A stretch of DNA of 64,000 nt from Spirosoma rigui (GTDB taxonomy: Bacteria > Bacteroidota > Bacteroidia > Cytophagales > Spirosomataceae), in the NCBI RefSeq assembly GCF_002067135.1, contig NZ_CP020105.1, positions 4,154,001 to 4,218,000 of the forward strand, given 5' to 3'. Positions 1-11,100 of this stretch are shown piece after piece. Below the pieces are notes generated by a model, which worked only from the letters and a program-made list of their open reading frames with translations, had not been told where the DNA came from and did not search any database. Positions within the stretch are counted from its first letter, which is position 1. The number at the start of each line of letters is the position of its first letter. Position numbers and translations under genes: made by a program.

Positions 1-1341
1 GAAGATGCCGACCTTATTTTTCTGAACACTTGTGCCATTCGCGATAATGCCGAGCAGAAAGTCCGGCACCGGCTCAAACACCTTACCGGCCTGAAACGCC
101 AGAAACCCGGTCTGCTCGTCGGGATGCTCGGCTGCATGGCCGAACGTCTGAAAACGAAGCTGCTGGAAGAAGAAAAAGTAGTTGACATTGTGGCCGGTCC
201 TGATGCCTACCGCGACATTCCTAAACTGGTCGAAGAAGCCGAATCCGGGCAGAAAGCCGTCAACGTATTCCTCTCCCGCGAGGAGACCTACGCCGATATT
301 TCACCCATCCGACTGAACTCCAACGGTGTATCGGCCTTTGTATCGATCATGCGCGGGTGCGACAATATGTGCAGTTTCTGCGTAGTTCCGTTTACCCGGG
401 GCCGCGAACGCAGCCGCGATCCGCTCAGTATTGTCCGCGAAGCCCAGGCCCTCTTCGACCAGGGCTACCGCGAGGTGACCCTGCTGGGTCAGAACGTGGA
501 CAGTTACAAATGGGAGGATGTGGGAAAAGGGAGAGCCACGGAACGGACAACGGCGGAGGAGGAAGAACGGGAGAATGGAGGAAACGCGGTACTTTCTCAC
601 CCGGATGCCCTGTCCGCTCCTTCCCTTGTCACCTTCGCCATGCTGCTCGAACAGGTAGCGCTGATCAGTCCTGACCTGCGGGTTCGATTCTCAACGTCGC
701 ACCCTAAAGACATAACCGATGAGGTGCTCCACACCATGGCGCGCTATGACAACATCTGCAAGTACATCCACCTGCCCGCCCAAAGCGGCAACAGCCGGGT
801 GCTCAAGCTGATGAACCGGACGTATGACCGGCCGTGGTACATTGAGAAGATCAACAGCATCCGCCGAATTCTGGGCGAAGACTGCGGCATTTCGACCGAT
901 ATGATCTCGGGTTTTTGCTCCGAAACGGAAGAGGAACACCAGGATTCGCTGTCGTTGATGGAATACGTGCAGTATGATTATGCTTACATGTTTGCGTATT
1001 CTGAGCGGCCCGGTACGCTGGCGGCCAAGAAATACCCCGACGACATTCCGGAGGAGGTGAAAAAACGGCGGCTGAGCGAAATCATTGACCGGCAGCTTAC
1101 CTATTCCGCCAAACGAAATCAGCGCCACATCGGTCAGGTTCAGCGGGTTCTCATCGAGGGGCCATCCAAACGGTCGGACGACTTCCTGTGCGGACGTAAC
1201 GATCAGAATAAAATGGTCGTGTTTCCCAAGGGGGATCTGCAGAAAGGGCAGTACGTCAACGTACTCGTCACCGACTGCTCATCGGCAACCCTGCGCGGTC
1301 AGGTTGTTAGCGACCCACGGGCCATCATCAGCCAATCGTAA
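1..1341 (+). CDS. miaB: tRNA-2-methylthio-N6-dimethylallyladenosine synthase MiaB (5' truncated)
   Basis: Radical SAM methylthiotransferase that adds the 2-methylthio group to i6A37 of tRNAs. The reading frame is open from base 1 and begins inside the N-terminal UPF0004 domain, where [13 protein letters not shown] carries a Cys of the auxiliary Fe-S cluster; the window edge therefore removes the true start. The radical SAM triad is in [10 protein letters not shown] (about bases 355-378), and a TRAM-like domain ends the protein. The motif [11 protein letters not shown] separates MiaB from MtaB, a second copy of the superfamily at 55.8 kb. About 35 hydrophilic residues encoded near bases 515-630 form an unusually long insert after the LGQNVDSY motif. 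It is followed after 96 bp by the sigma-54 activator gene, probably in one operon. Confidence 0.95.
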   Translation, partial: EDADLIFLNTCAIRDNAEQKVRHRLKHLTGLKRQKPGLLVGMLGCMAERLKTKLLEEEKVVDIVAGPDAYRDIPKLVEEAESGQKAVNVFLSREETYADISPIRLNSNGVSAFVSIMRGCDNMCSFCVVPFTRGRERSRDPLSIVREAQALFDQGYREVTLLGQNVDSYKWEDVGKGRATERTTAEEEERENGGNAVLSHPDALSAPSLVTFAMLLEQVALISPDLRVRFSTSHPKDITDEVLHTMARYDNICKYIHLPAQSGNSRVLKLMNRTYDRPWYIEKINSIRRILGEDCGISTDMISGFCSETEEEHQDSLSLMEYVQYDYAYMFAYSERPGTLAAKKYPDDIPEEVKKRRLSEIIDRQLTYSAKRNQRHIGQVQRVLIEGPSKRSDDFLCGRNDQNKMVVFPKGDLQKGQYVNVLVTDCSSATLRGQVVSDPRAIISQS

Positions 1342-1437
1342 GCGCCCAACCGTTACCAACGGATCGGCAGCGGGCCGGACATTTAATGCACTCTGTTTAC
1401 CCGTGGCCCGGCTGGCTGCTGACTGTTCACTGAACTT

Positions 1438-2817
1438 ATGAATAACCAGGAAATACTCAGCGTTAAACAACGCTTCGGCATAATTGGTAATGCACCCGCG
1501 CTCAACTACGCGATAAACGTAGCCATGCAGGTTGCGGCTACCGACCTTACGGTGCTGATTACGGGCGAAAGCGGCAGCGGTAAAGAATCGTTTTCCAAAA
1601 TCATTCACAGCCTGAGCGCCCGTAAACACGGCCAGTTCATTGCCATCAACTGCGGAGCGATTCCGGAAGGAACGATCGACTCCGAACTGTTTGGCCACGA
1701 GAAAGGCTCCTTTACCGGCGCAGTCGACTCGCGGAAAGGCTATTTCGAAACCACCAACGGCGGCACTATCTTTCTGGACGAGATCGGTGAGATGCCCCTG
1801 GGTACCCAGGCACGTTTGCTACGGGTCCTTGAAAACGGCGAATTTATCCGGGTAGGTTCGTCCAAGACGCAGAAAACCGACGTGCGCGTCGTTGCCGCTA
1901 CCAACGTCAACCTCATGGATGCCGTTGACAAGGGTAAGTTTCGGGAAGACCTGTATTACCGGCTCAACACCGTTCCCATTTACGTGCCACCCCTGCGCGA
2001 GCGGGGTACCGACATTGAACTGCTGTTTCGCAAGTTCACGACCGACTTCGCCGAACGCTACCGCATCAAGCCGCTTCAGCTCACCGAAAGTGCCAAACAG
2101 TTGCTCATCAGCTTTCCGTTTCCGGGCAACATCCGGCAACTGAAAAACATTGCCGAGCAGGTATCCATCCTCGAGTCGGAACAGGACAAACCCCTCGAAG
2201 CGGAAACCCTGGCCAAATACCTGCCCCAGGCGCAACAGCCCAACCGGTCGCTGGCCCTGTTTCCGCAGGCACACGGAGCCGGCGGCACCGAAAACTTCTC
2301 GGAGCGCGAACTCCTCTACAAGGTCCTGTTCGACATGCGCCGGGATATGAACGACCTCAAAAAGCTCGTTCGGGATGTACTGGGCAATGAGCAGGACGGT
2401 CGGCAGATTCTCAATAACCACAAGGACCTGTTCGACTCCATTCCGCCGGAGGGTGAGCCCCGCCAGCCTAACGAGGGCGGAGTTACACGATTTTTGCCCC
2501 CCGCCGTTGGCATGCCCCATACCGACCGGCCCGCCGTTCCCCGGGATACCGTCCCGCCTTCCGAGACTTATGGCAGTCACCCGCCCGTGCAGATCTACGA
2601 CGACGTTGATGGCGACGTGAATGACGTAACGGTGGAAGATGTCACGCACGAAACAGAAGACGACGATTCGCTCTCCCTCGAACGGCAGGAAAAAGAAATG
2701 ATCCTCAAAGCGCTCCGGCGCAGCAACAACAAACGAAAATATGCCGCTCAGGCACTTGGTATTTCCGAGCGGACGTTATACCGCAAAATCAAACAGTATG
2801 AAATCGATGAGGAGTAG
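1438..2817 (+). CDS. sigma-54-dependent Fis-family transcriptional activator lacking a sensor domain
   Basis: Bacterial enhancer-binding protein of 459 residues that would hydrolyse ATP to open sigma-54 promoters. Walker A is GESGSGKE (43-50), the sigma-54 contact loop is GSFTGA (90-95; the family norm is GAFTGA and the Ser variant is common), and Walker B is in TIFLDEIGE. The last 40 residues form a Fis-type helix-turn-helix (AAQALGISERTLYRKIK). There is no receiver, GAF or PAS domain: the AAA+ domain begins almost at residue 10. A long Pro/Asp-rich linker (about 285-410) separates it from the DNA-binding domain. It sits inside an envelope operon and its stop codon overlaps the next gene. 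Its targets are not visible from its own sequence. Confidence 0.93.
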   Translation: MNNQEILSVKQRFGIIGNAPALNYAINVAMQVAATDLTVLITGESGSGKESFSKIIHSLSARKHGQFIAINCGAIPEGTIDSELFGHEKGSFTGAVDSRKGYFETTNGGTIFLDEIGEMPLGTQARLLRVLENGEFIRVGSSKTQKTDVRVVAATNVNLMDAVDKGKFREDLYYRLNTVPIYVPPLRERGTDIELLFRKFTTDFAERYRIKPLQLTESAKQLLISFPFPGNIRQLKNIAEQVSILESEQDKPLEAETLAKYLPQAQQPNRSLALFPQAHGAGGTENFSERELLYKVLFDMRRDMNDLKKLVRDVLGNEQDGRQILNNHKDLFDSIPPEGEPRQPNEGGVTRFLPPAVGMPHTDRPAVPRDTVPPSETYGSHPPVQIYDDVDGDVNDVTVEDVTHETEDDDSLSLERQEKEMILKALRRSNNKRKYAAQALGISERTLYRKIKQYEIDEE

Positions 2818-3316
2818 AGTATGGGGCATGCTGTTGATCATTGGCTGTTCGCTGATCTCCGAAAGTTGTGGCGTATACTCCTTTACCGGAACAACCCTGT
2901 CGCCGGATATTAAAACAGTAACGGTCAACAACTTTACACTGGCTACGGCGGGCGGACCAGCCAACCTGCCGCTTACCTTCAATGAGAAGCTGAAGGAGTA
3001 CTACCAGCGCTACACGAACCTGAAAGTAGTGCCCAGCAATGGGGATATGGTCCTGGAAGGCAACATTACGGGTTATGACCTGCTGGCGGTGGCCCCCACC
3101 GCAACGGACCAGGCGGGCGTTAACCGACTGCAAATCACGGTGCTGGCGCGATTCTACAATAACAAGGATGAAACCAAAAATTTTGAGCAGTCCTTTTCCT
3201 TCTACCAGGATTTTCCACAGAGCCAGACCCTGAGCCAGAACGAAAGCCGGCTGGTGCCCAAAATTCTGGATCAGATCGTACTGGACTTGTTCAACAAGAC
3301 AGCCGCCGACTGGTAA
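2798..3316 (+). CDS. lptE: LptE family LPS-assembly lipoprotein
   Basis: Probable outer-membrane lipoprotein partner of LptD in lipopolysaccharide export, 172 residues. A hydrophobic N-terminus (MLLIIGCSLISESCGVYSF) contains a lipobox-like stretch, with the Cys before GVYSFTG the likely lipidated residue; CGVYSFTGTTLSPD is typical of Bacteroidota LptE. I chose the ATG at 2798, which overlaps the upstream activator by 20 bp; ATGs at 2807 and 2828 are possible. Translational coupling with the activator is likely. The assignment rests on the family-like N-terminus and on the miaB-activator-lptE-secG order known in Cytophagales; overall sequence conservation in this family is low. Confidence 0.85.
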   Translation: MKSMRSRVWGMLLIIGCSLISESCGVYSFTGTTLSPDIKTVTVNNFTLATAGGPANLPLTFNEKLKEYYQRYTNLKVVPSNGDMVLEGNITGYDLLAVAPTATDQAGVNRLQITVLARFYNNKDETKNFEQSFSFYQDFPQSQTLSQNESRLVPKILDQIVLDLFNKTAADW

Positions 3317-3400
3317 ATATTTTCGGCGCGGAGTGCGTAGTTTTTCGCATCTTCGCGCCTTATTTTTCCGACTTGAACGTAACCTATACCCTCCTCTTTC

Positions 3401-4240
3401 ATGCAGGCGCTTGACAAAGAAACCTTCTCGTACTGGGTCACCCATCCCGACGACCTGAGCGCAACTGATTTTGTGCAGTTGCAGGAAAGTCTGCAAGCGT
3501 ACCCGTATTGCCAGTCGCTACACACCCTGACGGCCAAAGCCGCATCAGTGCACCTCAAAGCCCAGACGGTTCCGTTTATCCGGCAGGCCGCATCCCACGC
3601 CCTGAGCCGGAACGCCCTCCGCAAGCTCATCGATAATGAGTTTCAATGGTCGGAGAACTTACTGATGAAGCTCAATGAGTTATCGGCCAAGCACGTCCCC
3701 ATTCCCGACGATTACCAGCAGGAGAGCTACGCGCTCTTTAAATCGAAAGCAGGATTGGGCAGTACTTTTCCGAGTTTGTCACTCCTGCGGCTGCCCGGCC
3801 AGACGGCCCTACCACCCGTCGAGGCCGAACCACCCGTAACCGTTCCAACGCCGGAAGACCCTACCCTGGCCGAGACGAACCTGCAAAACGAACTCGAACA
3901 GATTGCCGAAGCTACCCCACCCGCCCTGTCGCCCGCCGACCTGGAACGACAGCGGCAACTGGACCTGATTGATAGCTTCATTAAAAAAGAACCCCGCATT
4001 CCTCCCGTGCGCGCCAAACTGGGTGAACCCCTCGAACAGGAGGACCTGACAAAACGCAACAAGCCCGGCGGGGGTGGATTTGTTACCGAAAGTTTTGCCA
4101 AAATCCTCGAGAAGCAGGGCAAGATTGACAAGGCCCGCGACATTTACGAGAAATTAATGGCTAAAAATCCGGAGAAAAAAGCGTACTTTGCGGCAAAAAT
4201 CAGTGAATTGACGGAAAGTAAGAATACATCAACTGAGTGA
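3401..4240 (+). CDS. conserved TPR-like protein of the lptE-secG locus
   Basis: Protein of 279 residues, no signal peptide, function unknown. The N-terminal half is Gln/Leu-rich and helical (LQESLQAYPYCQSLHTLTAK), followed by a Pro-rich disordered stretch around residues 130-175. The C-terminus ends in one TPR-like helical hairpin, FAKILEKQGKIDKARDIYEK, running into MAKNPEKKAYFAAKISEL. Proteins of this design occupy the same slot between lptE and secG in related genomes (known from the family, not testable here). A role in assembling or regulating the export machinery would be a guess from neighbourhood only. Confidence 0.8.
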   Translation: MQALDKETFSYWVTHPDDLSATDFVQLQESLQAYPYCQSLHTLTAKAASVHLKAQTVPFIRQAASHALSRNALRKLIDNEFQWSENLLMKLNELSAKHVPIPDDYQQESYALFKSKAGLGSTFPSLSLLRLPGQTALPPVEAEPPVTVPTPEDPTLAETNLQNELEQIAEATPPALSPADLERQRQLDLIDSFIKKEPRIPPVRAKLGEPLEQEDLTKRNKPGGGGFVTESFAKILEKQGKIDKARDIYEKLMAKNPEKKAYFAAKISELTESKNTSTE

Positions 4241-4293
4241 TTTAGCTTCTCCGTTTCCACAACGCATTAACCGAACATTTAGAAACCTTTTTC

Positions 4294-4692
4294 ATGGTAA
4301 CGACAATTATTGTCCTCATTTGCATTCTCACCGTCCTGCTGATCCTGATTGTGCTCATTCAAAACTCAAAAGGCGGTGGACTAACCGGGGAATTTGGTGG
4401 ACTGGGTTCTAACCAGCTGATGGGCGTCAAGAAAACGACCGACCTGCTGGAGCAGATCACCTGGGGACTGGGCGTCGGTATCATGGTCCTGTCATTGGCT
4501 TCCTACATCCTGATCGATCGCAACCAGGTGGGTGGCATCAACAGCGCCAACGTTGATCGGGCACAGACTCAAACCCTGCCGGGTGCAGCAGCGCCCGCAC
4601 CCGCGCCGGCCACTACACCGGGTCAGGCAGCGCCGGGTGCGGCTACGCCCGCAACACCAGCACCAACGCCGGCTCCGGCCCCTCAGAAATAA
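4294..4692 (+). CDS. secG: preprotein translocase subunit SecG
   Basis: Small inner-membrane subunit of the SecYEG channel, 132 residues. It has the two expected transmembrane helices (about 2-22 and 55-76) and the conserved loop QNSKGGGLTGEFGG. The tail after residue 95 is a low-complexity Ala/Pro/Thr stretch of about 35 residues, longer than in E. coli SecG and probably disordered. It is the last gene of the miaB operon; a strong hairpin with a T-run follows 20 bp after the stop. Confidence 0.93.
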   Translation: MVTTIIVLICILTVLLILIVLIQNSKGGGLTGEFGGLGSNQLMGVKKTTDLLEQITWGLGVGIMVLSLASYILIDRNQVGGINSANVDRAQTQTLPGAAAPAPAPATTPGQAAPGAATPATPAPTPAPAPQK

Positions 4693-4711
4693 CGGAGTCG
4701 AAATCAGCCGG

Positions 4712-4747
4712 AAAAAAAGCCCTGACAGCAAGTCAGGGCTTTTTTTC
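4712..4747. terminator. intrinsic terminator after secG, bidirectional
   Basis: Perfect 9-bp stem (4718-4726 with 4732-4740) and a 5-nt loop, flanked by an A-run on the left and a T-run on the right. It can end secG transcription and also the convergent gene at 4785-5492. Confidence 0.9.
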
Positions 4748-4784
4748 GGCTATACGGCTAGACCGGGTCAGCTCGCCGTTGTGA

Positions 4785-5492
4785 TCAGGCCACAGCCTGG
4801 GCCAGCAGTTGGCGGGCAATGGGCAGTAACGTTTCCTGCATGGGGTACGACCGGGTCGTTTCCAGCCGGTAGGTAGCCGGGTTTGGCAACTGACGGTACC
4901 GCCGGATGAGATCAAGTTTAATGTTTTCGAAGGTATTGACCAGACTGGTGCGCACCGCTTCCACAAAACGAAGCTGCACCATGCGCCCACCCGGCTCCTG
5001 ATCGGAGTAGAGCGTCAGTGAGAACTGATACACCTGCGCTTCTGACTGGTTGGTTGCGTAGAGCAGCAAATAGCCCTCTTCCGGATTCAGCGGCATCAAC
5101 CCAACCGGGGCCAGCGTCAGCGAACCGGCTATGTCGGCCCAGCGCTGCTGTCCTTCCCTGAGCGCGGCCTGAAAGCGCGGCAGGGCGAAATTCATGATGG
5201 CGTCCATCTCGGTCATGTAATCCGGGTCCGTTACCTCGGATTTGTACTCGATTCGGGGTGGCGGGCCGCCAACCCCGCTTACCCGCTTGGGGAAGGCCGC
5301 ATTTAACGTACCTTTGCCCCTCGAAAAACGCACACCGTCCGCATAATGCGTACGCAGATCGGGCAAGTCGGGACAGAGTTTATCGGCCGTAAAATTTTTC
5401 TGTACGGTCTGGAGGTATGCCATCACGACATACTTCTGATACTCGGCGTCGAGCCAGGTTTGAGTAAACCAATCGGGCTGCAATTTTTTCAT
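4785..5492 (-). CDS. conserved hypothetical protein
   Basis: Soluble protein of 235 residues without signal peptide or membrane segments. Visible traits are an aromatic N-terminus (MKKLQPDWFTQTWLDAEYQKY), a Gly/Pro-rich segment at about 90-100 (GVGGPPPRIEY) and a helical C-terminus. I do not recognise a catalytic motif. It is convergent with secG across a shared terminator and divergent from groES, so the 247-bp spacer upstream serves both this gene and the chaperonin operon. Coding status is supported by length, an ATG start and codon use like that of its neighbours. Confidence 0.75.
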   Translation of the reverse strand: MKKLQPDWFTQTWLDAEYQKYVVMAYLQTVQKNFTADKLCPDLPDLRTHYADGVRFSRGKGTLNAAFPKRVSGVGGPPPRIEYKSEVTDPDYMTEMDAIMNFALPRFQAALREGQQRWADIAGSLTLAPVGLMPLNPEEGYLLLYATNQSEAQVYQFSLTLYSDQEPGGRMVQLRFVEAVRTSLVNTFENIKLDLIRRYRQLPNPATYRLETTRSYPMQETLLPIARQLLAQAVA

Positions 5493-5623
5493 ACGCTAAA
5501 AAAGGCGTTTTGGCATTCATTACTCCGGTCAACTTAATGAACGAAGGGCAATCTGCCAAATTTTGTTCCTCAAAACCGGGCAATGGGCCAAACGAAGTAG
5601 TATCGATGAGAAATACGGCAGTA

Positions 5624-5678
5624 TGTCAGGTAAAAGTCTGAAATTTTGACAGTCTGGCCTATTGGCACAGTAATTGGC
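5624..5678 (+). promoter_or_regulatory. candidate sigma-54-type promoter with upstream repeats, groES
   Basis: TGGCAC at 5663-5668 and TTGG at 5674-5677 match the -24/-12 layout of sigma-54 promoters (TGGCAC-N5-TTGC) except for the final C. Just upstream are TGTCAG (5624-5629), TGACAG (5647-5652) and two copies of AGTCTG 16 bp apart (5635-5640, 5651-5656), which could be activator sites. No CIRCE element is present. The start codon of groES is about 60 bp downstream. Confidence 0.5.
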
Positions 5679-5739
5679 GGGCGGTTCGTGTCGTGTACTA
5701 CATACACAACTAGTAAATAACCTTAATCATCTCATTATC

Positions 5740-6036
5740 ATGGTAGCAGAAACGGAAAGCGTTAAAGTGAACGTGAAACCGATTGCCGACCGAGTGCTGG
5801 TTGAAGCCGCACCGGCTGAAGAGAAAACCTCATTTGGCATCATCATCCCCGACACGGCGAAAGAAAAGCCACAACGCGGGACGGTTATTGCCGTTGGCAG
5901 TGGCAAAAAAGATGAGCCGATGACAGTTCAAGTTGGCGATACGGTATTGTACGGTAAGTATGCCGGTACGGAGATCACCGTAGAAGGAAAGGAGTATCTG
6001 ATCATGCGTGAGTCGGATATCTTCGCCATCCTGTAA
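5740..6036 (+). CDS. groES: co-chaperonin GroES
   Basis: Lid of the GroEL folding chamber, 98 residues. It contains [12 protein letters not shown] at the start, a mobile loop near [12 protein letters not shown] and a dome segment, ending in [16 protein letters not shown]. The frame is open further upstream, but the ATG at 5740 gives a normal-length GroES and lies beyond the candidate promoter. It is followed after 90 bp by groEL as an operon. Confidence 0.97.
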   Translation: MVAETESVKVNVKPIADRVLVEAAPAEEKTSFGIIIPDTAKEKPQRGTVIAVGSGKKDEPMTVQVGDTVLYGKYAGTEITVEGKEYLIMRESDIFAIL

Positions 6037-6054
6037 CGTGGTGACACAGGCTGA

Positions 6055-7767
<1,713 letters not shown>

Positions 7768-7793
7768 TCCACCCTGCTAACACAGTTCAGAAG

Positions 7794-7826
7794 ATCCCCC
7801 GGTCCGTTGACCGGGGGATTTTTTTA
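7794..7826 (+). terminator. intrinsic terminator after groEL
   Basis: Perfect 11-bp GC-rich stem (7794-7804 with 7809-7819), tetraloop CGTT and a run of seven T from 7819. Ends the groESL operon. Confidence 0.93.
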
Positions 7827-8100
7827 TGGCCGGTACGCTGGTTCACGGGTTGTCCCGATCCTGTTAGGGACTACCTCTCACGAAATTTTGATTCGCTCCG
7901 CTAAATTCTATAAGTTTCAAAAATCCCCCATACTGTAAAATTAAATCCCAGTTTATACACTAAACTGTCGAAGTAAATAATACAAGCAGGCGTTAGAGCA
8001 ATACATTATTTCATATATTAATAAATAGAGTAGGTAGACCTAAAGTGACTGATTGACGGAGGATTTTGTCTAACCCTTAAGTCCTTCCTCGCGATCACCT
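7827..8100. other. AT-rich non-coding spacer before the large secreted-protein gene
   Basis: Together with the groEL terminator this makes 333 bp without a gene. The sequence is clearly AT-richer than its surroundings. I see no consensus TAnnTTTG box, RNA gene or ORF; TAAGTTTC near 7909 is only a weak approximation. The promoter of the downstream gene presumably lies here. Confidence 0.5.
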
Positions 8101-11100
8101 ATGTTTACCTCTACCCCAGCTTCTGGGAAATCAGCCACCTGTTTCAGCTACTACGGGTGGATACTCATCGTCTTCGTACTCTTTTCCACCCGGTTGAGTG
8201 CCCAGACGCTGCCACCGGGCTTTGTGAGCAGTGCCATCCAGTCGGGCTACGATACACCCGTTGGTACTGTGTTCTCCGCCAACGGGCAGCAGCTGTTCGT
8301 CTGGGACAAGGCTGGCCGTGTCTTTGTATCGACCTGGAACGGCACGACGTATATCCGGCAGGGCACCCCCGTTCTCGACATCAGCGACGAGGTGGGCAAC
8401 TGGCGTGATTTCGGACTGCTCAGCGTTTGTCTTGACCCCAATTTCAGCCAGAATGGCCTGTTCTACCTATTCTACGTCGTCGATCGTCACCACCTGCTCT
8501 ACTACGGTACATCCCAGTATAACAAAGACGCGAACGACTATTTCAACGCCACCATCAGCCGCGTAACCCGGTACCGGGCCGGCAACACCAACGGCTCGTT
8601 AATTGCCGACCGGAACAGCCGTCAGGTGTTGCTTGGCGAAAGCAAATCCACCGGTATTCCGCTCCTTTACGAATCCCATGCCGGGGGTACCCTCCTCTTT
8701 GGCCGCGATGGTACACTGCTGGTATCAACGGGTGACAATGCCAGTTACGATGCTATTGACGTCGGTAACGAACGGAACACGTACGTTCAGACGGCCATCA
8801 ACGAAGGAATCATGCGGCCGGCCGAAAACGTGGGGGCGTTGCGGTCACAGATGATCACCTCCTTATGCGGCAAGGTGCTGCGTATTGATCCCAACACGGG
8901 CGATGGCGTAGCCAGTAACCCCTTCTATACGGGCAGCAATCCGCGGGCACCCCAGTCGCGGGTGTGGTCGCTGGGCCTGCGGAATCCCTTCCGGATGAGT
9001 CTTCAGCCTAATACCGGCAGCACCAGTCCCAACGATGCCAATCCCGGCACCCTGTTCGTTGGCGACGTAGGCTGGTACACCAACGAAGATCTTCATCGAA
9101 TTGACCGGGGGGGACTCAACTGCGGCTGGCCGCTCTACGAAGGACTGGACACGGCCCCGGGCTATTACGGTCGTAGCGTTCGTAACCAGGACGAACCCGG
9201 TCAGCCAACGTTCGAAAGCCAGTGCCAGCAACCCGTTACGGCAACGGTAGATTCGGATCCCGCCCGGCGCCGGCTGGTCCACTCCCGTCCCATCCTCGAC
9301 TGGCGGCATGACGCTCCCATTGCCCGCGTACCCGCCTTTGACGGCAACACGGCCGTCGTGCGTACCGTCGGATCAGCGGGGGCGCCGACGGGAACACCTT
9401 TCCGCGGAAATGCTGCCATGGGTGGGGTCTTCTACACCGGCTCGCAGTTTCCGGCGGCCTACCAGAACACCTACTTTTTTGCCGACTTTGGCCAGAACTG
9501 GATCAAAAACCTCGTACTACACGACCATGACGACCATGCAGTAGAGGAAGTACGGGACTTTGCCGGCAGTGGTTTCGGACAGGGCGTAGTTCATCTCGAT
9601 GTCAGTCCGCTGGATGGATCGCTCTTCTGTGTCAACATCAACGGCCAGATTATACGGATCAGCTATGGGGGCAACCAACCCCCAACCGCCCGCCCAACGG
9701 CCAGCGTCACCAGCGGCTCATCGCCCCTGACAGTGCAGTTTTCGGGCAGTACATCGAGCGATCCCGAAGGTCGCCCGCTGACGTACCGCTGGGATTTCGG
9801 CGACGGGACAACATCAAACGAGGTCAACCCCCAGCACGTTTTTACGAGTAGCGATAACCGTAGCTTCACAACGTCGCTGGTAGTTACCGACGATGGTCAG
9901 CTGACCGATACACAGCAACTTGTTATATCGCTGAACAGTGTAGCGCCCACCGTCCGGATTACTAACCCGGCCGACGGTAGCCTGTACCCGCTTAACAAAA
10001 TCAGCTACTACCGGCTGGAAGCCAGTGTTACCGACAACAATCCGGGAACACTAGCCTACGAATGGCAGGTCTGGCTGCAACACAACAACCACGAGCATCC
10101 CGAACCTGTTTTACGCGAGACCAATCCTCAGGTTCAAATATCGCCCGTTGGCTGCTCCGGAACGGATACCTATTCCTACCGCATCACCCTCAAAGTAACC
10201 AATCAGGGCGGTCTGACAGCCAGCACATCCGTCCGGATATTTCCCGATTGCGCGTCGGGTACTACGGCCGTTGGTCAGGTTACGACAACCCCGCTCACCA
10301 ACGCGGTACAGGTAAACTGGAAGAATCCGGCCGCTACTTTCGACGAGATCATGGTTGTATGCCGTCCCGGATCGGGTTTCCAGAGCCACCCGAGCGGTAC
10401 AGACTATGCAGCCGATGCCAACTTTAAAGGAACCGGCACCGCCTTTGAGAGTGGTCGAGTGGTCTACAAGGGCAGCGGCCAGACCGTTACTGCTCAAAAC
10501 CTCGATGCATCCACACCGTATTACTTCCGGATCTTCACCCGCATAGGCAGCACCTGGAATGAGGGCGTGGAGGTGACCGCTACGCCCACGGGTAATACCC
10601 CGACGGGCGGGGCGCTGGCGCTGATAGCTCCCCTTTATAACTGCGCAACGGGTGCCATTACCTTCCGGACGACCGGCGGCAATGGCAGCACCATCGAGTA
10701 TGCCGCCGGAGGAATTACGGGCTGGACTACCAACCCGAATCAAACGGTAGAATCGGGCCTGCGGGGCGACCCGAAAGTGCTTATCCTCAACGCCCGCCAG
10801 GGCAACACGCAGGTAAGCTATTCATTTGACCTGCCCAATGCCTGTGGCTCAGGTTCAGCACCGGGTAACCGCCCGCCCGTTGTCGCTGCAGCAATCGGAA
10901 ATCAGGTACTGACGCAGCAGCAGCCATACACGTTCAACATTCCCGGGAATACGTTCAATGATCCCGACAATCAAACGCTGACCTACTCTTTGACCGGCTT
11001 ACCCAACGGGCTGAGCTTTGACGCGGGCACGCTCACCATCAGCGGGCGGCCTACTACGGTGGGACAAACGACGGTGACGCTGACGGCTACCGACCCGGGC

